A program made the position numbers and the translations under genes. From assembly GCA_934746645.1 (NCBI GenBank), contig CAKVFE010000003.1, forward strand, positions 62,001-126,000: a stretch of DNA of 64,000 nucleotides, written 5' to 3'. Origin of the DNA: an uncultured Clostridia bacterium (GTDB lineage Bacteria; Bacillota; Clostridia; Christensenellales; UBA1242). Below the pieces are notes generated by a model. The model was given only the letters and a program-made list of their open reading frames with translations, made no database searches and had not been told where the DNA came from. The number at the start of each line of letters is the position of its first letter. Within the stretch, counting starts at the first letter, position 1. This document shows, piece by piece, positions 47,227-55,168 of the stretch.

Positions 47227-47679
47227 ATGAAAATTGTTTCAACCAATAGAAAAGCTTACCATGACTATTTTGTTGAAGACACTGTTGAAGCAGGCATAGT
47301 CTTAGAAGGGAGTGAAGTAAAGAGCATAAGAGCTGGCAATTGCAATTTGAAAGATAGTTTTATTTTTATTGATAAAAATGAAGAACTTATCTTAAAAAAT
47401 ATGTATGTTAAGCCTTATGAAAAATCTACTGCTTATACACCTGACGAAAGACGAGATCACAAACTTTTGATGCATAAACAAGAAATAAAAAGACTTTTGA
47501 GTAAAGTTAGGGTTAAAGGTTATACTTTAATACCATTACAACTTTATTTTAAAAATTCTTTGGTTAAAGTCGAAGTTGGATTGTGCCGTGGTAAACAGAA
47601 CTTTGATAAAAAAGACGCTCTAAAAGAAAAAGATATCAAGCGTGATATGGAAAGAGCAATTAAAAACTTTAAAAACTAA
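47227..47679 (+). CDS. smpB: SsrA-binding protein SmpB
   Basis: Binds tmRNA and delivers it to stalled ribosomes for trans-translation. 150 residues, normal. Motifs are NRKAYHDYFVEDTVEAGIVL, GSEVKSIRAGNCNLKDSF, and the C-terminal LCRGKQNFDKKDALKEKD with the basic tail that enters the mRNA channel. AGGAGA precedes the ATG by 6 nt. It sits 24 nt before ssrA and both are probably on one transcript. Confidence 0.97.
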   Translation: MKIVSTNRKAYHDYFVEDTVEAGIVLEGSEVKSIRAGNCNLKDSFIFIDKNEELILKNMYVKPYEKSTAYTPDERRDHKLLMHKQEIKRLLSKVRVKGYTLIPLQLYFKNSLVKVEVGLCRGKQNFDKKDALKEKDIKRDMERAIKNFKN

Positions 47680-47703
47680 GTTATTAATTACCCATCTTTT
47701 TAT

Positions 47704-48058
47704 GGGGGCGTAATGGTTTCGACGGGATTGTAAAGGTTAGGCTAAGCATATCACAGGCTCGTCTGTGTAAAAACGGAAACTTAAAATTTAAATGCAGAAA
47801 ACAATACTGTATTAGCCGCTGCTTAATTTAGTCATGTGGCTTGTCCTTTTAGATAGTCCTACGGATCTATATAGGGCATTAGTTAGTAGGGTACGGACTT
47901 TGACTTTCGCCTAGAAGTTTAAGTCTGAAACTATAGGCTGGTTCAACTTATATTTGTTAATTTTTTTAGGTTGAATAAGATATTCAAATTAACTAAATAT
48001 GTAGAAAGGTTTAAAATTTCTTTTTCGGACGCGGGTTCGACTCCCGCCGCTTCCACCA
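47704..48058 (+). ncRNA. ssrA: tmRNA
   Basis: Transfer-messenger RNA for ribosome rescue. Its 5' end GGGGGCG pairs with 3' CGCTTCC to form the tRNA-Ala-like acceptor, with encoded CCA ending at 48058; GGGTTCGACTCCC is the T arm. The resume codon is GCA at 47794. The tag reading frame to TAA at 47824-47826 encodes AENNTVLAAA, ending in the AA degron seen by ClpXP. About 355 nt, usual size. Confidence 0.96.
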
Positions 48059-48089
48059 ATTATTGGTGGGTAAAAATTTGGAGGACAAA

Positions 48090-49478
48090 ATGTTAGAAGT
48101 ATTAAATGTTATTCTAGATGTATTGGGAATATTAGCAATTATATGCTTAGGTGCATTTGTTGTTGTATTAATTGGGGACCTAATATTATCAACCTTTGAT
48201 GGACACGAAGGTGTTTTCTTTCACAAATCAAAGAAACAAAAATATGACAATCAACCAACTGTTGAGTCTACCCCACAACCAGAACAACCAAGTGTAGTAC
48301 CTTACTACCAAACTATTGAAGAAGAACCTGCTCCAGAACCTGTTGTTGAAGAAGAACAAGTTAGTGCAGTAGACTTCCAAAAAGCAGCAGACGAACAAAA
48401 AATGCTTCAAAGCAAGGGTATTATTAAAGAACCAGCTAAAGTTGACGAACCTATGTTTACTGACATAGAAGATGAAGAAGACAACGAACTTGCAGATGCT
48501 ATTAAAGAAACAAGTCAAATTGCTCTAGAACAAATTGCTCAAGAAGCAGAAGATGAAAAGAGAAAAGAAGAAGAGCGTAAGCAAGAAGAGCTAAGACAAC
48601 AACAAGAAGAATTGAAAAGACAACAAGAAGAGTTGGAAAGAAAGGCTCAAGAAGTTAGAAACGAAAAAGAAGTTGTTTATATTCAAGCTCCTGTTGAGGA
48701 AGAAGATCCAAGCGTTAAAGAGTTAAAGAAACTTAGAGAAGATATTTTCGCACTTCGTCGTAGTGCATTTAAAGATTTGCAAGAAGCAAAAGAAAGCAAC
48801 GAACAAAACGAAATTATTCAAACTAAGAGAGAATACAATCGTCAAATTAAAGAAAAACTTAAAGAACTTGACGAACTTAAACTTGATAAAGACAAACTTG
48901 ACGCTGAAAAAGAAGAGTTGTTAAAATACAAGAAAGTTGCTCTTGATAGAGAAAACGAACTTGAACAAATGTCTCAAGAAAGAGAACAACTTGAAAGAGA
49001 ACTAGAAGAATTAAGACAAAGAGGCGAAAACCAAAAACCTTATTATTCTAGAGAACATTACGAACAAAAACTTGCAGAATTGGAAGCAGAACTTAAAGAA
49101 ACAGAAAAAGATTTGCGTAGCAATAAGCGTGAGTTTGTTCCACTACAACGCATAAAGAAATCTTATGATCGTGACCAAGAAAAATTGCGTAGAAAAGAAG
49201 CTATTGTTGCTAAACAAAAAGTTGCTATTTATGGTAGCAAAAATTCAGCTAATATAGACCCTAAACGCAAAGAAAAACTTGAAGAAGATGTTAAGGTTCT
49301 TAAAGAACTTAAAGAAAGTGTATTCCACTGTGAACAAGTTCTTAACCAAAACAAAGATCGTTATCCAGTACTAGAAAAAGCTAACAAACTTTTGACAAAG
49401 ACATACAATAGATTGTTGTCTGACATCGAAAGTGTTAAAGCTGCTATAGCTTGGTATGACGAAAACGAAGGAAAATAA
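48090..49478 (+). CDS. Membrane-anchored coiled-coil protein (462 aa)
   Basis: Unrecognised. The start at 48090 follows TTGGAGG; an upstream frame extension runs into the tmRNA end. One transmembrane helix lies at about residues 8-32, then a Pro/Glu/Gln-rich linker (~60-100). From ~125 to the end the protein is an almost continuous charged coiled coil with RQQQEELKRQQEEL-type repeats. It resembles membrane-tethered rod proteins in shape only. It could be a cell-envelope or division scaffold; that is inference. It has no promoter of its own that I can see, so it may be read from the smpB-ssrA transcript. Confidence 0.75.
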   Translation: MLEVLNVILDVLGILAIICLGAFVVVLIGDLILSTFDGHEGVFFHKSKKQKYDNQPTVESTPQPEQPSVVPYYQTIEEEPAPEPVVEEEQVSAVDFQKAADEQKMLQSKGIIKEPAKVDEPMFTDIEDEEDNELADAIKETSQIALEQIAQEAEDEKRKEEERKQEELRQQQEELKRQQEELERKAQEVRNEKEVVYIQAPVEEEDPSVKELKKLREDIFALRRSAFKDLQEAKESNEQNEIIQTKREYNRQIKEKLKELDELKLDKDKLDAEKEELLKYKKVALDRENELEQMSQEREQLERELEELRQRGENQKPYYSREHYEQKLAELEAELKETEKDLRSNKREFVPLQRIKKSYDRDQEKLRRKEAIVAKQKVAIYGSKNSANIDPKRKEKLEEDVKVLKELKESVFHCEQVLNQNKDRYPVLEKANKLLTKTYNRLLSDIESVKAAIAWYDENEGK

Positions 49479-49483
49479 TTAAT

Positions 49484-49519
49484 AAAAAGGCATTACTTAA
49501 CTAAAGTAATGTCTTTTTT
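49484..49519 (+). terminator. Terminator after coiled-coil gene
   Basis: GGCATTACTT/AAGTAATGTC with T7. The 49520-49661 spacer is AT-rich with no other feature seen. Confidence 0.88.
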
Positions 49520-49661
49520 TGCTTTATAATCACATATTAACATATATTTGTACAAAATTATTGTTATATAAAAAATATAATATAAAATTTGTACAAATGA
49601 TTAAAAATAATTGCCAAAATTTACCAATTTTGATAGGATATTAGTATTAAGGAGTAGATAT

Positions 49662-49925
49662 ATGAAATGTCCAAAATGTGGTACAAAAATGATTGATGGA
49701 ATTATTCCAACTGATACATATAGAATTGTATTTAGAGGTAACAAAAAAGATTCTAGGACTAAATTACCACCATTTGAGTCTGCTTTAATGGGACCTAAAA
49801 TACCATTGAGTGGACCGGGTTTTTTATTTCAAAATTGTACTGCATATTACTGCAATGTATGTGATATTGTTATTATTCCGGGGCCAACACATAGTGATTT
49901 AAATGATTCAAAAATTTTGGTGTAA
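49662..49925 (+). CDS. Zinc-ribbon protein, DUF6487-like (87 aa), copy 1
   Basis: Starts at 49662 after AAGGAG. The N-terminal MKCPKCGTKM and C-terminal YYCNVCDIV supply two CxxC pairs, a split zinc ribbon around a beta-rich middle. It matches the pattern of a small Firmicutes family I recall as DUF6487; function unknown. A diverged copy follows 17 nt downstream, so the pair arose by tandem duplication. Confidence 0.7.
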   Translation: MKCPKCGTKMIDGIIPTDTYRIVFRGNKKDSRTKLPPFESALMGPKIPLSGPGFLFQNCTAYYCNVCDIVIIPGPTHSDLNDSKILV

Positions 49926-49942
49926 ATAAAGGGGAAAATTAT

Positions 49943-50209
49943 ATGAAATGTCCATATTGTTACCATGAAATGGTACAAGGTAGTGTGCCTGATAGCATAC
50001 AATTAGTTTTTAAACCTAAGTTTGGTAAAGAAATAGCAGATTATCAACACACAGTTCATCTTTTTGGTGGATATGTACCATTGTCAAAATACACTTTATT
50101 GGTTGCACATCCAAAGGCTTGGCTGTGCAAAAGATGTCACTTTGTTATGATGCCAGTGCATAAAGCTAATTCAATTATAGGAGATAATGAAAGTGATAAG
50201 AAAAAATAA
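49943..50209 (+). CDS. Zinc-ribbon protein, DUF6487-like (88 aa), copy 2
   Basis: Same layout as the preceding gene: MKCPYCYHEM at the start, a beta-rich core with GGYVPLSKYTL, and WLCKRCHFVMMP near the end. AAGGGG precedes the ATG. A short Lys-rich tail ends the protein. Probably co-transcribed with copy 1; partners or nucleic-acid binding cannot be inferred beyond the zinc ribbon. Confidence 0.7.
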   Translation: MKCPYCYHEMVQGSVPDSIQLVFKPKFGKEIADYQHTVHLFGGYVPLSKYTLLVAHPKAWLCKRCHFVMMPVHKANSIIGDNESDKKK

Positions 50210-50310
50210 TGTATAACGAAAAGAATTAATATCTATGTATATTAAACTTTTTGATTATATATATTTAATATCTCAGTCATATTAATGGTAAATATTTTGG
50301 AAACAAATTT

Positions 50311-50341
50311 AAATGATATAGTAAAAACTATATCATTTTTT
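50311..50341 (+). terminator. Terminator before patatin gene
   Basis: Perfect AAATGATATAGT/ACTATATCATTT with 4-nt loop and T tail. The rest of 50210-50396 shows nothing else. Confidence 0.88.
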
Positions 50342-50396
50342 ACTTTTATTAATGCTTTATTTTTGCTAAACTATAGGTATATTTAAGGAGATAATA

Positions 50397-51236
50397 ATGG
50401 GATTGTTAAGTAAGAAACCAAAGCGTGTTGCTCTTGTATTGGGTGGTGGTGCTACTAGAGGATTGGCACACATTGGTGTTATTAAGGCATTAGAAGAAAA
50501 TAATATAAGTTTTGACTATGTTGCAGGTACATCTGTAGGTTCGCTTGTTGGTGCATTTTATGCTGCTGGACTTACAAGTGATGAGATGATAAAAATTGCT
50601 AAGGGATTGAAAGTAAAAGATATAAGAAGTAGTATTATACCATTGGTTCCTTCTAAGACAGACGGTATAAAAAATTTGATTATCAACAATCTTGGTGATA
50701 TTGATATTTCTCAATTAAAAAGACATTTTTGTGCTGTTGCTGTAGATATCCGTAGTGGCAACGAAATTGACTTTACAAGTGGAAATTTGGCTAATATTGT
50801 GGCTGGAAGCTGTTCTGTCCCAGGAGTGTTCCAACCAGTTAAATATGGTGACTATTTACTTCATGATGGTGGTCTTGCCAACAATATACCTAGCAATGTC
50901 CCAAAGATAGTATTTGATTGTGATAAGGTAGTTGCTATAGATGTCAATAGTACTCGTGGACAAGGTACAGAAAGTGATAAGTTTTTTGATACATTGCTTG
51001 CAAGTATGCGTATTATGATGAAAAGCAATAGTTTAAAAGGTTATCTTAATGGGGATATCGTTATCCAACCTGATTTAAAAAGGTTTAAATCAACCAAACT
51101 TGATTTTGTTGATGAAATGATTATGGAAGGGTACAACGCTGCTATTTTTGAAATGGATAGTATTAAAAACCTTATTAATGGTAAAGTTATAAAAGAAAAG
51201 ATTAGAAAATTTAAAGTAAACAAACATATGGTGTAA
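50397..51236 (+). CDS. Patatin-like phospholipase (RssA type)
   Basis: Ser-Asp acyl hydrolase of the patatin family, acting on lipids. 279 residues. The oxyanion hole is GGGATRGLAHIG (residues 16-27), the nucleophile Ser46 lies in GTSVG and Asp157 in HDGGLANNIP. There is no signal peptide, so it is probably cytoplasmic or peripheral. AAGGAG precedes the ATG. It lies 4 nt before the ComEC-like hydrolase gene. Natural substrate unknown. Confidence 0.93.
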   Translation: MGLLSKKPKRVALVLGGGATRGLAHIGVIKALEENNISFDYVAGTSVGSLVGAFYAAGLTSDEMIKIAKGLKVKDIRSSIIPLVPSKTDGIKNLIINNLGDIDISQLKRHFCAVAVDIRSGNEIDFTSGNLANIVAGSCSVPGVFQPVKYGDYLLHDGGLANNIPSNVPKIVFDCDKVVAIDVNSTRGQGTESDKFFDTLLASMRIMMKSNSLKGYLNGDIVIQPDLKRFKSTKLDFVDEMIMEGYNAAIFEMDSIKNLINGKVIKEKIRKFKVNKHMV

Positions 51237-51240
51237 TATA

Positions 51241-52368
51241 TTGAAAAGAAAAACTGTAGATAAACTTATTATATATGGGTGTTTAACTATATTTTTATTG
51301 CTAACATTGATTATTGGTGGATATTTAGAAATATGGCTTAAATTAAAACCCGATATGTCAAAAATTAATAAATCTGCGTTTGAAGTACATTTTGTAGATG
51401 TTGGAGAAGGTGATGCGACCCTAATTAGGTTTAGTTCTGGCAAAACAATGTTGATTGACTCTGGAGATAATGTCAAAGTTAAACAACTCACAACATACAT
51501 TGATAAAGTGTTCTTTAATAGTCATAAGAAAGTATTTGATTATGTTGTTTTGACTCACTCTGATAGTGACCACTCTGGCAATATGGATACTATATTGGAT
51601 AAGTACAAAGTCAACAATTTTATTAGACCTAACATATTGATTGATGGACTAGAAAATTATCTTGCTGATGGTAGAGCAAAGTATGACAATAATAACGACT
51701 ATGTTTCTACTATTACAAGATTATATTCTTTAGAAAAGGAAAATAAAATTAAAGTTAGTTTTGCCGAACCTGATACTTATATAGATATGGGCAATAATGC
51801 GAAAGTACATATATTGTCGCCACTTAAACCATATTATACTACAACCAATGATTATTCTATAGTTATGATTGTAGAAGACAACAACGAAAAATTTATGTTG
51901 ACCGGTGATGCTAGTACTGATGTAGAAAATGATATAATTAATAGTTATAATGAAGATGTGCTTGATGTTGATGTCTTAAAACTTGGTCATCACGGCAGTG
52001 ATACTTCTACATCACTTGATTGGCTAGACATTACTCAACCAGACTATGCTGTTATTTCGGTTGGAGAAGACAATAGTTATCAACACCCAAGTAGTGCAGT
52101 GTTGGATAACATAGAGATATACAATGAAGAACATACCGATAAAATTAAAATAGCTCAAACATCAATTTTGGGTAATATTGTGTTTTATAGCAATAGTGCC
52201 AATCAGTTGGGTATGTTTAATATTGATAAGATAGGAGATTATTTATTCTTATCTTGGTGGGTTGTAGTTATTGTATTGATAGTTGTTATAGGTGTGTCTA
52301 TGTTTATTAATGACTTTATCAATCTATTCAACCGTAACAAAGCAACCAATGTAAGGTCATTTAAATAA
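51241..52368 (+). CDS. ComEC/Rec2-like metallo-beta-lactamase-fold hydrolase
   Basis: 375 residues. A TTG start at 51241, 4 nt after the patatin stop, is required to include an N-terminal transmembrane helix (~9-29). The MBL fold follows: VHFVDVGEGDATLI, the metal motif THSDSDHSGN, FMLTGDAS and LGHHGSDTS. These are the signatures of the stand-alone ComEC C-terminal domain, a putative nuclease. A second hydrophobic helix (~335-357) near the C-terminus is unusual. Without the ComEC channel, a role in DNA uptake is not established. The RBS is weak. Confidence 0.85.
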   Translation: MKRKTVDKLIIYGCLTIFLLLTLIIGGYLEIWLKLKPDMSKINKSAFEVHFVDVGEGDATLIRFSSGKTMLIDSGDNVKVKQLTTYIDKVFFNSHKKVFDYVVLTHSDSDHSGNMDTILDKYKVNNFIRPNILIDGLENYLADGRAKYDNNNDYVSTITRLYSLEKENKIKVSFAEPDTYIDMGNNAKVHILSPLKPYYTTTNDYSIVMIVEDNNEKFMLTGDASTDVENDIINSYNEDVLDVDVLKLGHHGSDTSTSLDWLDITQPDYAVISVGEDNSYQHPSSAVLDNIEIYNEEHTDKIKIAQTSILGNIVFYSNSANQLGMFNIDKIGDYLFLSWWVVVIVLIVVIGVSMFINDFINLFNRNKATNVRSFK

Positions 52369-52439
52369 TTGATTGTGTTCAATAACTAAAATAATATAAA
52401 AATGTTTTTATTGTTTTGGACTATTGTCAATTTAATTAT

Positions 52440-52468
52440 TTGGTTATTTATTTAAAATACTATATAAT
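52440..52468 (+). promoter_or_regulatory. Promoter of shikimate-kinase-like/tkt operon
   Basis: TTGGTT (52440-52445), 17-bp spacer, TATAAT (52463-52468). Confidence 0.75.
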
Positions 52469-52510
52469 ATTATTAGATTAATAATAATCATTCTTAAAAG
52501 GGGTTAAGGC

Positions 52511-53008
52511 ATGATAACTAACATCTGCATTGTTGGATTACTGAAGAAATACACAAAAAGTATATCCAAACGTGTTGCCGACACGCTTGATATGTTTTAT
52601 GCAGATGTTACAGAACTTCTTGAGTACGAATATATCAATATGGCTAATGCTGAAAAGATAGTTGGCAAAGAATATATGGAAAAACAAGAAGTAAAAAAGA
52701 TAAAGGCTTTGTCCACTTTTGAAAATACGCTTTTTACTGTGGATACTTTTTATCTAAACAATGAAAAGAATCTTCATCATATAAAGAATGGTGCATTAGT
52801 CATCTATCTTCAACTTAGTCAAAAAATGTTTGATAAACATATAAAACAAGAAAAACTGGCTAAGCAAGAAGAATCAATAGTTAGAAATATGGCATTTGAG
52901 CGTGACTTATTGTTGAAGGATTATGCTGATATTGTGGTTGATATTACCACTGATAAAAATATCGAAAAACTAATTTTAACTAAAATCGAGGAATATTATG
53001 AAAAGTGA
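52511..53008 (+). CDS. Shikimate-kinase-like protein lacking the P-loop
   Basis: 165 residues. The overall pattern follows shikimate kinase. A first strand ICIVGLLKKYTKSISKRVADTL aligns with the region that normally holds GxxGxGKST, and FYADVTELLEYE with the D-T-D substrate segment. The C-terminal ALVIYLQLS...ERDLLLKDYADIVVDITT matches VVYL...R..lY...ADivvdt. The P-loop is replaced by LLKKYTKS, so ATP binding of the normal kind is unlikely. It overlaps the transketolase start by 11 nt and leads that operon. The fold is inferred; the role is unknown. Confidence 0.6.
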   Translation: MITNICIVGLLKKYTKSISKRVADTLDMFYADVTELLEYEYINMANAEKIVGKEYMEKQEVKKIKALSTFENTLFTVDTFYLNNEKNLHHIKNGALVIYLQLSQKMFDKHIKQEKLAKQEESIVRNMAFERDLLLKDYADIVVDITTDKNIEKLILTKIEEYYEK

Positions 53009-54965
53009 TAATTTATGTGTAAACTCTCTTAGACTACTTTCAATGGACGAGATTAACACTGCAAAAAGTGGACACCCAGGTATTGCATTAGGTTGTGCAC
53101 CTATACTTTATTCTTTATATGCAAAAGTGTTAAAATGTACACCACAAGCAGAAAAACATCTTCTTCGTGATAGATTTGTTATGTCTGCAGGTCATGGTTC
53201 TTCTTTGTTGTATGCTACATTACATAGTTGTGGTTTTAGCTTTACTATGGACGATTTGAAGGGCTTTAGAACAATCAATTCTCGTTGCCCAGGACACCCA
53301 GAAGTAAGTGCTGATAATGCAATAGACGCAAGTACAGGACCATTGGGACAAGGACTTGCCAATGCTGTTGGTATGGCTATGGCAGAAAAACATATGGCTT
53401 CTATTTTTAACAAACCAGAATTTAAACTATTTGACAACTATACATACTGCTTGGTAGGTGATGGTTGCTTGATGGAAGGTATTTCTCACGAAGCATTAAG
53501 TCTTGCTGGTACTTTAAAACTTAACAAACTTATTGTTATTTATGACCGTAACCATGTTTGCCTAGATGGTAGTACAGATATGGCATTTACACAAAATACA
53601 GCTCAAGTAGTTAAAGGTTATGGCTTTAATGTTATTGAAGTTAAAGATGGCAATAGCGTAGACAAAATTACTTCTGCACTTAATAAAGCAAAGAAAAGTC
53701 AAAAACCAACAATGGTTATTGTTGATACAGTTATTGGTTATGGTTCAAGTCTAGCAGGCGACCATAAAGTACACGGTAGCCCATTAGGTGAAGACGAAAC
53801 ACTAAAACTTAGAGCAAAACTTGGCGTTGTAGGCGAACCTTTTGAATTAAATCAAAAAGCAAAAGAAGCTTTTGATGGCTTAAAAGACCACTATGATGCT
53901 ATATACAAAGAATTTGAAGAGCGTATGCAAACATACAAACGCAACTATCCATCAGACTATCGTATACTTAATATGTATTTAAAAAATGATTATTCTGATG
54001 TAGACAGCTTTATTGGTAATTTAGAAAATAAGAAAGTAAGCACTAGAGTTGCTAGTGGGGAGATACTTAACACAATCGCTGACAACTATTCTAATATACT
54101 AGGTGGTTGTGCTGATGTTATGAGTAGTACAAAAGCACAAGTTTATAGCGCTAACTACAACGAAAATCCAGTAGGCCGTAATATTATGTTTGGTGTAAGA
54201 GAACTTGGTATGGCTGGTATTGCTAATGGTATGGCTCTATATAGTGGACTAACACCATTTGTATCTACATTTATGGTATTTGGAGATTATCTAAAACCAG
54301 CATTAAGAATGAGTGCATTGTCCAATTTAAGAGTTTTGTATATACTTACACACGATTCGTTGTATGTTGGTAAAGATGGTCCTACACATCAACCTGTAGA
54401 GCAAATGGCTATGTTTAGATCAATACCTAATACATATACATTTAGACCTGCAGATTTGGTAGAAACAGCAGCTTGTTATTCTGTTGCACTTAACACCAAT
54501 AGGCCTTCTGTATTTGCATTAACAAGACAAGATTTAGATCCAGTAGAATCTAGTTTTGAAAAAGCAAAATTGGGTGCATACATTATTAAAGATACCGAAA
54601 ATACTCCTAACGCTATCCTTATAGCTACTGGTAGTGAAGTTAATACAGCACTTGAAGTAGCTAAAGAGTTGGAAGAATTGGGTCAAAGCATAAGAGTAGT
54701 AAGTATGCCTTGTATGGAACTATTTGATGCTCAACCAGATAGTTATAAAGAAAAAGTTCTTGATCGTACAATACCTACATTTGCTATCGAATTAAGTTCT
54801 GATTTAAGTTTCTATAAATATATCAGCACAGGTGCTGTTATTGGCACAACAACATTTGGAATGAGTGGCACTCCAACAGATGTTATTAAAGAACTTAAAC
54901 TTGATACTAAGTCAATAGTTAATCAAATTAAAAAACAACTAAAAATAAAAGAAAAGAAAGATTAA
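52998..54965 (+). CDS. tkt: Transketolase
   Basis: Thiamine-diphosphate enzyme of the pentose phosphate pathway moving two-carbon units between sugars. 655 residues, full length. Motifs are SGHPGIALG near the N-terminus, SAGHGSSLLYA, ASTGPLGQGLANAVG, and the ThDP motif GDGCLMEG ending in YDRNHV. The pyrimidine domain has FGVRELGMAGIANGMA and THDSLYVGKDGPTHQPVE. GAGGA precedes the ATG inside the upstream gene, so the two are translationally coupled. It links to glycolysis through fba, gap and tpiA in this window. Confidence 0.97.
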   Translation: MKSDNLCVNSLRLLSMDEINTAKSGHPGIALGCAPILYSLYAKVLKCTPQAEKHLLRDRFVMSAGHGSSLLYATLHSCGFSFTMDDLKGFRTINSRCPGHPEVSADNAIDASTGPLGQGLANAVGMAMAEKHMASIFNKPEFKLFDNYTYCLVGDGCLMEGISHEALSLAGTLKLNKLIVIYDRNHVCLDGSTDMAFTQNTAQVVKGYGFNVIEVKDGNSVDKITSALNKAKKSQKPTMVIVDTVIGYGSSLAGDHKVHGSPLGEDETLKLRAKLGVVGEPFELNQKAKEAFDGLKDHYDAIYKEFEERMQTYKRNYPSDYRILNMYLKNDYSDVDSFIGNLENKKVSTRVASGEILNTIADNYSNILGGCADVMSSTKAQVYSANYNENPVGRNIMFGVRELGMAGIANGMALYSGLTPFVSTFMVFGDYLKPALRMSALSNLRVLYILTHDSLYVGKDGPTHQPVEQMAMFRSIPNTYTFRPADLVETAACYSVALNTNRPSVFALTRQDLDPVESSFEKAKLGAYIIKDTENTPNAILIATGSEVNTALEVAKELEELGQSIRVVSMPCMELFDAQPDSYKEKVLDRTIPTFAIELSSDLSFYKYISTGAVIGTTTFGMSGTPTDVIKELKLDTKSIVNQIKKQLKIKEKKD

Positions 54966-54980
54966 TTCTTTCTTTTTTTT
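54952..54980 (+). terminator. Terminator overlapping tkt stop
   Basis: AAAAGAAAG/CTTTCTTTT with T run. Confidence 0.8.
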
Positions 54981-54993
54981 AAATAAATAATCT

Positions 54994-55022
54994 TTGATAG
55001 TTGTTGATTAATGTAGTATAAT
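54994..55022 (+). promoter_or_regulatory. lon promoter P1
   Basis: TTGATA (54994-54999), 17-bp spacer, TATAAT (55017-55022). Confidence 0.75.
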
Positions 55023-55023
55023 A

Positions 55024-55055
55024 GAATACAATTTTTGTTTGAAAAATAGTTGTAT
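55024..55055 (+). other. Hairpin in lon leader between two promoters
   Basis: AATACAA pairs with TTGTATT, and inner TTTTT with AAAAA, overlapping the -35 of P2. Confidence 0.4.
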
Positions 55056-55067
55056 TTAAGATATACT
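55039..55067 (+). promoter_or_regulatory. lon promoter P2
   Basis: TTGAAA (55039-55044), 17-bp spacer, TATACT (55062-55067), 45 bp downstream of P1. Confidence 0.7.
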
Positions 55068-55168
55068 TAAATGTAAGATTTCAACGCTAAAGATTATATT
55101 TTAGATTTGATTTTTTATACAATAGATTTAAATTTATTTTAGATATACTAATTTTAAAAGGTAGTAAT

